Positions 11,635 through 23,219 of a DNA stretch of 64,000 bases are shown here, in pieces. The position numbers were made by a program, and so were the translations under genes. This stretch comes from Cucumis sativus. Its lineage: Eukaryota > Streptophyta > Magnoliopsida > Cucurbitales > Cucurbitaceae. The stretch's first letter is position 1, and each line of letters starts with the position of its first letter. The notes below the pieces were generated by a model. It was not told the DNA's origin. It saw nothing but the letters and a program-made list of their open reading frames with translations, and ran no database searches. The DNA lies in contig NC_026660.2 of assembly GCF_000004075.3 (NCBI RefSeq), forward strand, positions 8,928,001 through 8,992,000, written 5' to 3'.

Positions 11635-14600
11635 TCAGCCATTTGGTATCTTTTCCTTTCTCCTCCTGTAGTCTTTAAGTACTTTCTGCCTTTGCATTGG
11701 GGTTGCAGATAGTAACCATTTGCTGAATTCTAACTCGCCCATTCCCACAAATTCAGCAAGAATACGATACTGGATCTTCTTACGGTCCATGGATGAAGAC
11801 AAATCATCTAGTTTCCTTTTCTTTATCTCTGGAACGTGTGGCTGCTTGGGTGTACAATCTTGAGCTACCGGCAAGGCCATTTTTGCTTGTGTTCCAGGTC
11901 CAGAATTCACTACGTCTTCATTTCTATGCGCATATACAATACCTACAAAACAATGATCTTCAAATATAGACTTGCATGTTACTAAATGTTAGAGCTCTTG
12001 ATTTACCCAAAAAAAATATTTGTTAGTGCTCTTGAGAAAACAAAGCTGGGTCAATAAGCCCACAATCGAGATTCTGATATCTAAACATACTGACAAAGAA
12101 GTTTCTGATGTCTATACTGACAAGTAAGCCGAAAACGTGCTCCAACCCAGGATACTGTCAAATTATGACCAGGTTGGTTTCTGCTCAAATAACTTTGGGG
12201 GAAAAATCTAATAACTCATGATCAGAACCAAAGATGCAGGGGATTTGGCTTACAAAAAAAGGAATTTACCTAAGTCTTCAAGCATAGGCTTATTTGTGTT
12301 AGTATTTACTGCAGAACTGACAACATTGCTTTTGTCAGAAGGAACAGAAGATCCAGCGTTGGAGGTATTCTGGTCTGTGTTTGAGGCAAGCTCGTCATTT
12401 GTTTCTTTTTCCTCGTGCATCTCAATGATCTCACTAGTGAAGAGCTTATCCGACAGGTCCGAGAACAAATTGCAGATACCAAAAAGCTCACCTTGGAATT
12501 CTTTACAATCCTGAAAATTTTCCCACTAGTGTTACATGGGTGGGGAGTTCTAACCATAAAACTGACTAAAAATATGAAGTATATGCACCTGAACACCTTC
12601 AAAATACCGCTTCTCCATTTTCCCAGAGACAGCAATATTTGATAACTGCTGTTTGTATACTTGGCGAGAGTACACAAGTTCTTCAAGTGAACCAGCAGCA
12701 AGAAGGCGGAAAACAACAACATGTCGTTTCTGCCCAAAGCGAAATGACCTATCCTGTGCCTGCAAATCTTGTGCAGGATTCCAGTTTGGATCGAAGATCA
12801 CAACTCTGTTCGCACTCACAAGGTTCAATCCAAGGCCACCAGCTCTAGTAGATATTAGGAAAACCTAAAAGGAAAACAATTTAGAATCAGACAATGTTGA
12901 ATTAATTAGTTTAAAAACTTTTATTTTAAGAACTAACCTGCTTGCTTGGGCTCGAGTTGAAGTCGTCAACTAGAGATTGGCGCATGTTGGTTGGAGTGGA
13001 ACCATCAAGTCTCGAGAATGAATAACCTTTACGTACAATAAACTTTTCTAGTATGTCCAGCATCCTTTAGAACAGGAAAGTATGTTATCGATACTGCTTG
13101 TCATAGGTCATCGAAATCCAAAAGAAGTTCAAAACTTCAAAGTAATGAGCTCTTCTAACTTTCTACAAATGATAATGAGAGTAGTTAATGTAAGCAATAT
13201 AACCTGACAGAGTAACTGAATAGAAGAATCTTATCACCCTGTGAAGTCCAAGAGGAAAATAATTTATCCAGAGCTCGCATTTTACCACAATGTCTAACAT
13301 CACTAAGGGCCATGAAGCTCTCGTTTTGAGCACTGCCTCCAACAAGATCAATATCAGAGCCATAGACTGCAGAAGCAAACTCTGCATCTCTCCTTTGCTT
13401 TTCAGAATCATCCTTTGGATTTGGTTTAATCAGTTCCAGATGGTTGCTTATCTGAGAGTTATTTCAAAAATTTTCAACACGTTTTACCACTTGCAATAAA
13501 AAAATTACACAGAACACAAAGCAATTTGAAATTTTGGAATGAAAAGAGAATTTATGCTTTAACACAGCACATAACCAAAGCTGTGGACTGTAGTTTGGGA
13601 GTTATCTTGCATCAGTTCTCATTCTACTACTTCAGTAACTCCATATCCTTATAGTGCAATTTCTCATTTCTCAACACAAAAAGAAAACATAGAAATTAAA
13701 TCAGTCAAGCAACCATTGTAATGGCCATACAAGTGAAACAGATATTACCTGTTGAAGTTTGACAAGGCAAGGAAGAACAATACAGAAAGGACATGAATCA
13801 CAACCCTCTGGATTGTCTCTGTGAAGGTAAGGCCAAATAATTCCATTTTGTACAGTCCTTTTGCAACACTCTGCTTGGGTGAGAGGGCTCCCACAGCCAC
13901 AAGGAAGGTCTTTATTAATAAGGCATTGGATATCTGGTAGTTGTAACATTCTTCTATAAACCCTTTTTTGCAATTCGCTCATGGCACAAAAAACAACATT
14001 ATCTTCCTTTCCCAACATAAGATGCCCAATTGTCTCTTGCTTTGTCCTTCTTAGCATATATTTATGAAGAACTGCAGCTAAATGCTGTTTTCTTTCATCA
14101 GCAATCCGTATGAATCTTTCAGGAGCAGTTGACCTTTGGCCATGCTTGAGGGGTTCGTCAAAGAACTCACGGAAATGTTCTCGAGTACCCAAGGATCCAG
14201 GTGCAACCAAATCAAAGAGATTAAATAGTTCCATAATTTTGTTCTGCATTATAGTTCCAGTAAGACCAAAGCGCTTCAAAGTTTTTATTCCTGCACATGC
14301 ACTGTAGAGTTTTGATTTCTCATTCTTAAGCCGGTGAGCCTCATCGATGATCAAAATCTCCCATTTGACCTCCGACAGAATGCCACCATGGATTCGGTAT
14401 GTATCAAAGCTTGTGATAAGTACCTCTATAGCACCTGCTTCTAGTTTATCATAAATCAAGTCACGGTTTGTCCCATGATAAACTGCAACACTGAAGTTTG
14501 CCCATTTTGAGAATTCATTCTCCCAATTATGGATTACCGAAGTGGGAGATACTATTAGTATAGGATCCTTTTTCTTTCCACAAGTTTCCTTCTGGATCCC

Positions 14601-16140
14601 ATCTCCATCTTTGGCGTACACAGCAGCCAGGAAAGCAATAGTTTGAATGGTCTTTCCAAGCCCCCTAATAACATTTAAGAATATAAGGAACAATTACACC
14701 ATAGCACCAAAATTATGTATGTTTTCAGACAAGAAAGTAAAGATTTAAAATTACGAACTCCTATCAACATAAGTATCATAGACCAAAGTACAGTAAATAC
14801 ATGGTAAATGTGTATTTAATTAAATATTAGCATCTAACGTAAATAGATAAGTCTAACATGGCTCATGCTTACTTCTAAGTTCTAATCGCAAATTAAAGTT
14901 TTGTTTAACAAAAGTTAAAAGTTAGATACTTGTAACATCAACATGTTTCTACATGTGTCACTTGAGGTGTCTTCACTTCCATTCCCAGGTTACAGAAAAA
15001 CAACAATCAACCGAAATGTGGAATATATCAGATCACAGGGTTAGTCAGTATTGGAAGTACATGTGAAAACTCAGATGGGATATATTTATACATACATGTC
15101 ATCTCCAAGAATGCCTCCATGGCCGTTCTTGTATAAACCATACAAGAATTTGACTCCTTCTCTTTGATGTTCAAGTAACCTACAATTGATAGATGGAGGC
15201 ACCTGCAACCAATTAAAGGCAAAAAAGTGAGAAAAGATAAATGATTCATTCAGTCATTGAAGTTTTACCGAGTAGACTTAAAACGGAAACTAGACAAAAC
15301 CAATCTGGTTATATTCAAACGTAATCATTAGGAAAGTCTTAACATTCAAAACGAAGCATCGCCCCACCCGACGTTATTAGTTTATGTAGACAAGGAAGTC
15401 TTCGAAATTAGGACCTTTCATATACATGCTAAATCAGTCGACAACTTAATCCGATTCGGGCTTTTAGCTTCTAATCTCCTAGAACTGCTCTAGCTTACTG
15501 AATGTTTCTTCCTTCTCTACAAATATATAATATAGTGTGGAAATTCCCGCATCCGTTGATCGAATGAATATGTTGACTTCATAATCTCAACTTAAGAGGT
15601 AGGTTATAAGATCCTCATACCCATTTCAACCTTCTCCCCACTGCTCAAAACTGTACAATTGGTTACCTCAACCTATAAAGTTTAAATTCAAGACGAAGAA
15701 TTAACTACCAATCCCCTAGAAGGACTGAGGAAAAATAAAGAAAAAACCTGTACGAGAGGAAAATCATCCTTCGACGACAAAATCAAAGGTTCGAATGGGC
15801 CTGTATGATCAAACTGGAACTGACCCAATTCGCTTCTCTTCTTCGATACGTCTGGTTCTGGCACCTCCACGCCATTCTCTTCCTCTTCCTCTTCCCCTGT
15901 CTTAACTCTAACTTGAGTCTGCTGGTTTTGACACTGTGTTCGACATTCAGGCGGGGGAAATGAATCCTGCAGGCGCAGAAGCTGCAAAGAGAGAGAGGAT
16001 TTGGGGGGTTTTCGAAGAAAACTAACCTCAGATCCTTGGAAGAATGAGGGGTTTGAAGAAATGGGAGAAGTGGGCGCAGATGCCGATGAGGAGAGGCTTT
16101 TGCAGGGTTTAAGGGTCTCTTTCAAAGTCTGAAACGACAT
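11635..16140 (-). CDS. CHR9: SNF2-family ATPase, CHR9/SWITCH2 type (ERCC6-like)
   Basis: Eight exons join in frame: 15748-16140, 15096-15202, 13749-14664, 13204-13451, 12938-13064, 12589-12864, 12270-12510 and 11635-11942, giving 871 aa, close to the Arabidopsis protein. Motifs appear in order: Walker A GDDMGLGKTIQ (about residues 164-174), DEAHRLKN (about 274), LTGT (about 301), then the helicase C half with [20 protein letters not shown] and [19 protein letters not shown]. This is a complete SNF2 DNA translocase expected to act in the nucleus in chromatin remodelling or repair. A Cys-rich stretch (about residues 425-460) and a Ser/Asn/acidic linker separate or follow the lobes. The chosen start is [13 protein letters not shown] at 16140. 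In-frame upstream Mets at 16260 and 16299 look like leader, but a longer N-terminus cannot be excluded. It is convergent with the URI gene, as At1g03750/At1g03760 are in Arabidopsis. Confidence 0.93.
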
Positions 16141-16299
16141 CAAAGTAGTTGAATTTGCAAAAAAATTGGGCGAGACGATCGCTTGATTCTTGATTTGGGA
16201 GAAGGATGACCTAAATATTTCATTGTTCCGGCGATCAACACACCGAATGACAACCGCCATACGAGTTTTTCTCAGGCCACGTCGGATTGTGCTTTCCAC

Positions 16300-16715
16300 G
16301 ACTCTAACTTAATTTTAAAAAATTTTAAATGATTTTATTCCTAATCAGCATTAAATAATTTACCTTTCACTCAAATATGTGTTGGAACCTTTAAAAATGC
16401 ATCATTTTTAGTCATCAGTTCTCAAAACAAAGTAAAAAATCACTCCAACTCTCTACTATTACATGTCATTTTAAATTTAAAAAATAACTTTTGAAAGAAC
16501 AGAGATACAGTTTTTTTTATCTCACTTTTGTAGCTCTAATCCTCATCAGGACAATTACTCGAGGGATTGTCAAGGGTAAGGAAAGGAACAAGGGAAAAAG
16601 GAATATAAAAAAAGGGAACAAGGGAAATAGCCTTGATGTGAGACCCTTATCGCGATTAGGCATTTATGCTATGCAAATAGCGTTGATGCAATACAACTTA
16701 TTTAACTAGCTTATG
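16300..16715. other. Upstream region of CHR9, no gene
   Basis: AT-rich DNA upstream of the minus-strand SNF2 gene, presumably including its promoter, followed by purine-rich DNA (16560-16630). A short plus-strand open frame here looks like chance. Confidence 0.35.
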
Positions 16716-18224
16716 ATTAAGGTGAGCACATCTCAGTGTCTTTAAACGGCACACTTACTCGCCTCTCACGATGCAAATGCCTAAGCTTGATTAAGTAAGG
16801 TATATCTAGAAGATTTCACCTACAAAACTTATAGAGTTTCTCTTTTAACGGTGATAAGTAAATAATTGATGTTGATTAGCTGAAACATAAGACGATTAGT
16901 TTTCAAGCTAAATTTTCAGCCTTTAATGACGAGTTGGAACTTTAAGACTCACTTGGACACTCATGGGACATAATAAATCTAGAAATTAAGATTCATTCAC
17001 ATCTTTAATGAATTTATAGATTCATTCATATCTTTAATATGTACTTATTAAATGATATGTACTTCCATTTACTAGGGTAGTTGAAAGGGCATAAAATTAA
17101 ATGTTGTGTCCTTTCATATAACATTTTAATTAGTATAAATAGGGTTGCAGTTTCCACATTTTGATATACAACTTGAAATTGAATGAAATTTCTCATAAAG
17201 TGTAATCTCTTAAGCTTTATGCTTTCATTTGTGTTATTGTGTTAGAATGCATATTTAAAACTTTCAATCTAGTTTGATCAATTATATTGTGGAGAGTTTG
17301 AAATCTTGAAGTTAGGAACAAGTTCTCCTTGATCTTTGATCAATCTTTCCAAGCCAAAATCTTTTTAGCTCTCAGGTTGTTTAACTATTTGTTGAATCGA
17401 GATTATTCTTATTACTGTTGTGGGGTTTACCTAGAATAAGAAGATTTCTCAAACGTGATTGAGGTAGTTTCATTTATCACAACCTCTCAACGCTGGACAT
17501 TCACACTTGTTCTCCTTTTGAAACAAAAATGATAGAAGTTATCTCGTTAAGGTAGAATTTGTCTTCAAACTCCTCCTTGCGCGTGTTAGCCATATCCTTG
17601 CTACTTACCGTCTCGAATAGTTGATGATAAACACTGGCCAAGTGATGAATACAACTCAGCTAACGTGATAAGAGTTATAAGCTAAGATTCTTATCAAGAA
17701 CTTATCAGAAACCTAAACTACAAATAACACATTGACAGATGAATAATAAAGATGTGATAGATTGAAAAGGTATAAACATGTAATGTAGTAAAGAATAAAG
17801 ACCTTCGATCACTGTACAATATGAACAAATAAATTACAAAAAAAAAATATATATATATAAAAATGAAAAATATCGAAATGATATTACAAGTTAGGAGAGA
17901 TGGGGAATGAACTTTTCTCTACTCAGACTCTAAGCTCTCACTCATAAACTGATCGGAGAAGAAGAGAAAGACTTTACAGACGATGAAAATACTCATTTCC
18001 ACTACTTTCTAGGGTTTGACCCATTCATGCCCTATTTTGGCAGTTTATTCAGACTTTACCCCCTTGACTTGGTGAGGATGAAGTCATTTTATAGGAACTT
18101 TCGATGGAAAACTTCTTTTCTTCTAAGCATGTTAGTGCCGAAAGCAGACTTTGTCAAGTCACATCAACTCTATCTATCACTTTTGTCATCTAGTGAACCT
18201 TTTCTCGCATGTTAATGTGGATCT
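16716..18224. repeat. Dispersed repeat family, copy 1 (interrupted)
   Basis: Blocks 16716-16850 and 17480-17900 align by eye with 29310-29460 and 29461-29870. Shared phrases include CTACACTTACTCGCCTC-like, CACACTTGTTCTCCTTTTG and TTCTTATCAAGAACTTATCA. In this copy the two blocks are separated by about 630 extra bases. Its right part (18180-18224) resembles 43535-43590 (TCTAGTGA.CTTT.CTCGC.TGTT). No protein domain is visible. It is probably an old non-coding transposon or LTR-derived family. Confidence 0.7.
16852..17479 (+). mobile_element. 628-bp insertion inside the dispersed repeat, solo-LTR-like
   Basis: This segment is absent from the related copy at 29.3-29.9 kb. It begins TGATAA and ends TTATCA, a perfect 6-bp inverted terminus of the TG..CA type. 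It contains a promoter-like AGTATAAATAGGG near 17134-17146 and AATGAAATTT downstream. This fits a solo LTR, although the flanking bases (AACGG / CAACC) are not a clean target-site copy. A small DNA transposon or a deletion in the other copy are alternatives. Confidence 0.5.
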
Positions 18225-19723
18225 TGTTGGGATTTATATCCTAAAACTCGTAGATTGTAAATATAATCCATTGACCATTATTAATAAAGTGTTATTATTG
18301 TAATAATTGTTATTGATTAAATTATTAGTTTTGTCTTAATAACCCAAATCCAATAAACTAACATCCTAAGATGCTTAATGAGTCATGAACAGTATGTAGA
18401 GACAAACAGAGATCAATGTTCAAGATTAACTTAAAGGGTCTATAGTATATGGATAAGGTTGGGTACCTTATCCCGATAACACTATTGATACAGCTCACTT
18501 TGTATTTGATACAAACGCAATAATCCAACATGTTCGCGTAGTTAAGATGCGAGTGAAGGCATCCTATGCAATGAGTTTACATAAGACTAGACCCCGAAAT
18601 AGTAACCACTAGATGTAACTCCGTTAACTAGTTAGATTTCTATTTCACTAGAATGACTTAGGTAACTTAGTCTTTATCCTAAGTGTATTATAAACTCTTG
18701 CTTGTCAGAGATTGCACTTTGATTTGTACGGGTTAGAGTGACCAGATTGTGTACTCAATAAGCTTATCATTTTGGGGACAAAACCGAGTGGGGAGCTGAA
18801 AACATAATTACACAAGATGAAATTCACTCTTTTCCTACTTTAGGGTAAGTAGATGAGTGTTTCCTTAAATGATGTCTCCAGGTCTTGAACAAAGAGCCCT
18901 ATCCTCTCTATGGCACGAGAGGAGTTTTTGTTTATTGGTAGAACCATAAACAGGTTGTTCATTGGTAACCCAGGGGTAGAACAGTAAATTGACCGAGTTG
19001 GTGTTACGAACACTCGTGAAGGACTAACTTACTGTTATTGGTCTATATCCGTGGACACAGAAATATATATTTATAGTGAGAAGAGCTCAACTGTGAGTCT
19101 TTAGTGGAGTGTACACACAATTAACGAATATTGATTAATGTGGTTAATGATTTTATCCAATTAATCTCAGATCATTGTAGCTTCTAATCTGTAGGTCCAT
19201 TATGTCATCTTCCTAGCTCATAAAGGACAATGAAATTTATTTATATTGGCTGTAATTTGAAATGTTCAAATCTACTTTGAGAATTAGTTTAATGTATAGT
19301 GATACATTATAATATAAAGTTTATCAAACTTTATTATATAAATTTAATTTTGTATATGATTTAAAATTAAATTATGAGAGATAAAATATTTGAATAAATT
19401 AAATAGGATTGAAAAAGGGTAAATGGAATTAATGTCTCTAAACTTGTGGTAAAATTACGTGTCTTAGCACCAACTATCCTTACATTAAATGAAGGACCAC
19501 CAAAGTCTCCTCTAAGTAATAATTATCCATTTATGTTTACTCCTACAAATTCAATTTTAACCAGAGAAACTCATCTTTACTGAAGTTTATTCTCTACTCA
19601 GTTAGGTCGGTTAGGTCAAGCATGAGATCACACGAACTATGGTCATTGAGACACACTAACACAATTAAGTATAAGTGTGTATGACTCTTATACCTCTTGT
19701 TAGAGATAAGTGATCCTCCAACA
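18225..19723 (+). mobile_element. LTR-like unit of about 1.5 kb (TGTTGG...CCAACA)
   Basis: The unit starts TGTTGGGATTTATATCC and ends GATCCTCCAACA, with inverted TGTTGG/CCAACA termini typical of plant LTRs. It interrupts the dispersed repeat to its left. Internal phrases (AACTCGTAGATTGTAAAT, TCTTTAGTGGAGTGTACACA) recall common plant LTR elements. No gag, protease, RT or integrase frame is present, so it would be a solo LTR or a short non-autonomous derivative. Adjacent 5-bp flanks do not match. Confidence 0.55.
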
Positions 19724-19856
19724 TATTTCCACAACGGTGTAATATTGTCCATGGTTTAGAATGATTTACTATAGATAGCTTTTAAAACATGCATTATCGA
19801 GAGTTTAGTTAAGTTTAGAGAGACTTAGTAGACAATTTTAATAACCCACAAAAGAT

Positions 19857-21978
19857 CACGAGAAGAAATCTGGGCTTTAGTGTCAAGTGAAAAAAAAAAT
19901 GAAAATTTGGCTTTAATGTCGGTTTTGAAAAGATGAATCATTAATGTCGGTTTAACCGACATTAATGATAAGGGTTTAATGTCGTTTTAAACTGACATTA
20001 ATGATTTGTCCATTTTTAATTTTAGTTTTACTTTTTTTTTTTATTTTGTGAAAACTAACATTAATGACCCTCCCCATTTTAATTTTTTTTAGGTTGTAAA
20101 AAGTAAAATTTGACCAAAAATCTCCCTAATTTTCCTCCAACTTTTTATTTAATATATATTTTTTGTTTTTAATCCCTAATTTCTTTCTCCACTTCCATGC
20201 AAAAAAAAAAATAATTCTCTCTTCAACCCACAAGTTCTCCCTCAACCCTCTCCTTGTCATCGACCGACGACATTTCGGCCAACAACCGACTGCAACCGAC
20301 AGAAACCCACGACAAGAGCATTTCAGCAACCCACATTTGGGCGACCCATGTTTCAGCGACGAGAGGTTGATTATCTGAGGAATCCGAGAGTAGTTCATGA
20401 GGAGAATGGAATGAAATTGAAGTGGCCATGGGGTGGAACTGGATCCTCTGAAATGGAATGCCTTACACTCACACTCAACAATGAAAGGATAAGGAAGCAT
20501 TTCGCCAGCTTGGAAGCCATGGCTTCTGTCTCTCTCTTCTCTCTTGCACTCTCTCATTTATTTACTTCTCCATAATTCAATTTCTTTTTTTTAAATAACT
20601 ATAAAAATTATAATTTTTATGATTTAGTGATTTTAATCATTAACGTAAATTGTGCAGTCATTTTTGGTATAATTATTATGGAGCAACATCTTTAAAAAAA
20701 ATGGAAGTTATAAACATTACTCTTACTTATGGTTTTGATCTCTGTTTGTTATTACTTCTCACTCTCCATTTCTTCAAGAGGATCTTTGAGGTACTCTCTC
20801 TTTAAGCCTTTGTTTGAGTTCTGAAATTTCAAATCTGATTATGGAATTAGGAATTACATTATGGAATTACACAACTTCTCTCTTGATTATTTTTGTTTGT
20901 TTGGTGTGTATCGCTGAACTAAGAAATAAGAGCAAGTTGAAATCATAGTTTTGATTGAAATATTTGGATTGTAATTTGGTACAAATAACCATTAAGTTTA
21001 TGATATTTGACTGATTTTGGATTGTTTGAGTTGATTTGACTCATATTCTATTGTTTATTTTTCTGAAAGATATTGCTCGAGTCCAAACGTATATTCAGTG
21101 AACTCCATGCAAAAACCTTTTGTTGTGGAGCTTGATCTTCGAGGTATTTATTCTATTTAATTTTACCAATACTTGCAGCCTTTTGTTACATATATTTGGC
21201 TTATCCATTTAGTTTCAAACATTTTTATCTTTTACTTGAATTATATGATAGTGGTTAGAAACGTTTTTATTCTACATCTTTTTTTTTTTAAATTTGCCTT
21301 GTTAAAATTCTAAAGATTAAATGGTTGATTAGATATTGTTTGTAGAATGATTGAAGTCATATCGAGTTGAAAGCTAAACGATTGTGTAGATAACCAAGCG
21401 GTCGTTGAAGGTTGAAGATCAGATTGAGAAAGCTTTAGGATTTTCTTATCTAAGTCTTGTATTAAGATCTTCTTTCATGTAATTGTTGTAGAATGTATAT
21501 ATAAACACAATATTAAGATTTCATTATATAATATACATACATACGTAAAAGAGAAATATTATAGTTTACAAAATAATTTAATTATTTTATTTGTTGTCAT
21601 AAGAAAAAATATTTATTGATCCATGAGGTTGGTTTTTAACTATTGGGCGAAATAAAAAAATGGACAATAATGCAACATTTTAATAAAAATAAATTTGTAA
21701 AAATGGACCTTGAAACAAGACTTAAACCGACATTGTTGAACTCTTTAATGTTAGTTTTAAACCGACATCAAAGGTCAACCGACATTAAAAACCTTCAATA
21801 ACACCATAAAAAATGTCGGTTTAAAAACGATAAAGACCTTTAATGTTGTTTTTACACCGACATTAATGAGGCATTTAATGTCGTTTTTAAACCGACATCA
21901 AAGTAAAAACAACATTAAAGACCTTTAATAACACTAGCATAGATGTCGGTTGTCAACCAGGAAAAATTTCTTCTAGTG
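19857..21978. mobile_element. Non-autonomous CACTA (En/Spm-type) element, 2,122 bp
   Basis: The left end CACGAGAAGAAAT and the right end, read inward as CACTAGAAGAAAT, match at 12 of 13 bases. The element is flanked by identical 3-bp GAT copies (19854-19856 and 21979-21981), the CACTA hallmark. Both ends carry many direct and inverted subterminal copies of ATGTCGGTTT/AAACCGACAT, about a dozen in all, concentrated at 19915-20060 and 21720-21960. No transposase domain is present. A central stretch (about 20200-20580) is less AT-rich and unlike the ends. Confidence 0.85.
20200..20580. other. Central segment of the CACTA element, possible captured DNA
   Basis: This stretch is richer in G/C than the rest of the element and is open on both strands. 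The plus-strand frame includes MKLKWPWGGTGSSEME and ERIRKHFASLEAMAS and stops at the TAA near 20572; the minus-strand frame is 143 codons. I do not recognise a family, and the reading may be chance. Confidence 0.25.
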
Positions 21979-21984
21979 GATTGA

Positions 21985-23090
21985 AGAACTTGTTACATAC
22001 TTTTTTAATAAATTTCAAACTTTTTTAATTAAAACTTAAAAATCTAAGTCACAGTCGATAATATCTTTTTTGTTTATAAAAAGTTAGGCTTACAAACACT
22101 ATTATACTCATAAATGTCTACGTGTGATCCTCTACTTGTACTCTAAGTTTAAAACATGCATCGAATTAGAAATGATGGAACGAGGAAACGATTCAAAGAT
22201 CATGCAATCAAAGCAATATTATTATATTTGAAAATTTGGAACGGTAAAATCGAAACATAAAATCTCCGTTCAATAATCACTTAATTTAGATTGTTCGAAA
22301 TAATTTTGTTTTTAGTTTTCGTTTTCTACTTCTAGAAATTTATGCTTATCTTTTATTTTTTTTTCATAAATGTCATAATTTTCCCAATTTTAAGAAAAAA
22401 TCTTAAAGTCTCACTTAAATTTGAAAATAAAACAAAATTTGAAAATTATATTTTATTTTTCAAAATACGGGTGAGTTCAGAATATTTGTGAAAAATGAAT
22501 AAGAAGAAAGCATGGTCTATAATGTTATTATTATTATTATTTTAGTTTCTAGTGTTTGTAAAATGAGTTAAAATATTTATAAAATATAGAAGAATTTTAG
22601 CATCTATCACTAAACTTCGATAGATAGATATTGACAAAAGTTTATTAATATTTATTATTGATAAAATCTAAAATTTAACTATATTTTATAAATACTTTTA
22701 ATAGTTTTGTCATTTTCAAGCTTAAATTTGAGCTTGAATTAATCTCATCTAAAAACGTATTAACATCTAATCTAATGGCCAATATGAACTCAATTCAACT
22801 AGCATCTCTTTGTTTTCGAGAATAAAAGGTTTAAGGTTTAAATCTTCCACCTACACTTAAAACGACCCTAAAAAAACATCTATTCTGTTGGGTTAAAGTT
22901 AAGCTAAATCCAACTTTTATATACCTTAGTATCACTTATATGTTGTATATTTGAAACTCATAGGTGGTGTGAATATATTTGCAAATGTCCATAAATATTT
23001 TAAACTAGCTATTGCCATATGTTCTTTTTTTTTAAAAAGGAACTAACCTCTTGAATATATTTTAAACCGCATACAATCATGAAGATTTAA
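21985..23090. other. AT-rich intergenic
   Basis: No supported gene. A short MITE-like block lies at about 22590-22720, with CTATCACTAAACTTCGATAG as an imperfect fold-back, similar in style to blocks at 36.35 and 45.7 kb. Confidence 0.35.
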
Positions 23091-23100
23091 ATCATAAACG

Positions 23101-23219
23101 GTTAATATATAATATATGTCAATTAATGAATGCTCTTACGTAGTTAATATATAATATATGTCAATTGATGTATACTCTTACGTAGTTAATATATAATATA
23201 TGTCAATTGATGTATACTC
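23101..23219 (+). repeat. 42-bp tandem repeat, about 2.8 copies
   Basis: Units start at 23101, 23143 and 23185 with GTTAATATATAATATATGTC and continue AATT.ATG.AT.CTCTTACGTA. The copies are nearly identical, indicating a recent minisatellite-like expansion in intergenic DNA. Confidence 0.85.

Noticed and set aside
18225..19723. Full LTR retrotransposon
   Set aside because: No gag, protease, integrase or RT frame and no second LTR; only an LTR-like unit can be supported.
20126..20557. 143-codon minus-strand frame in the CACTA element as a gene
   Set aside because: It has a low-complexity Lys/Phe end and no family resemblance; kept only as a possible captured segment.
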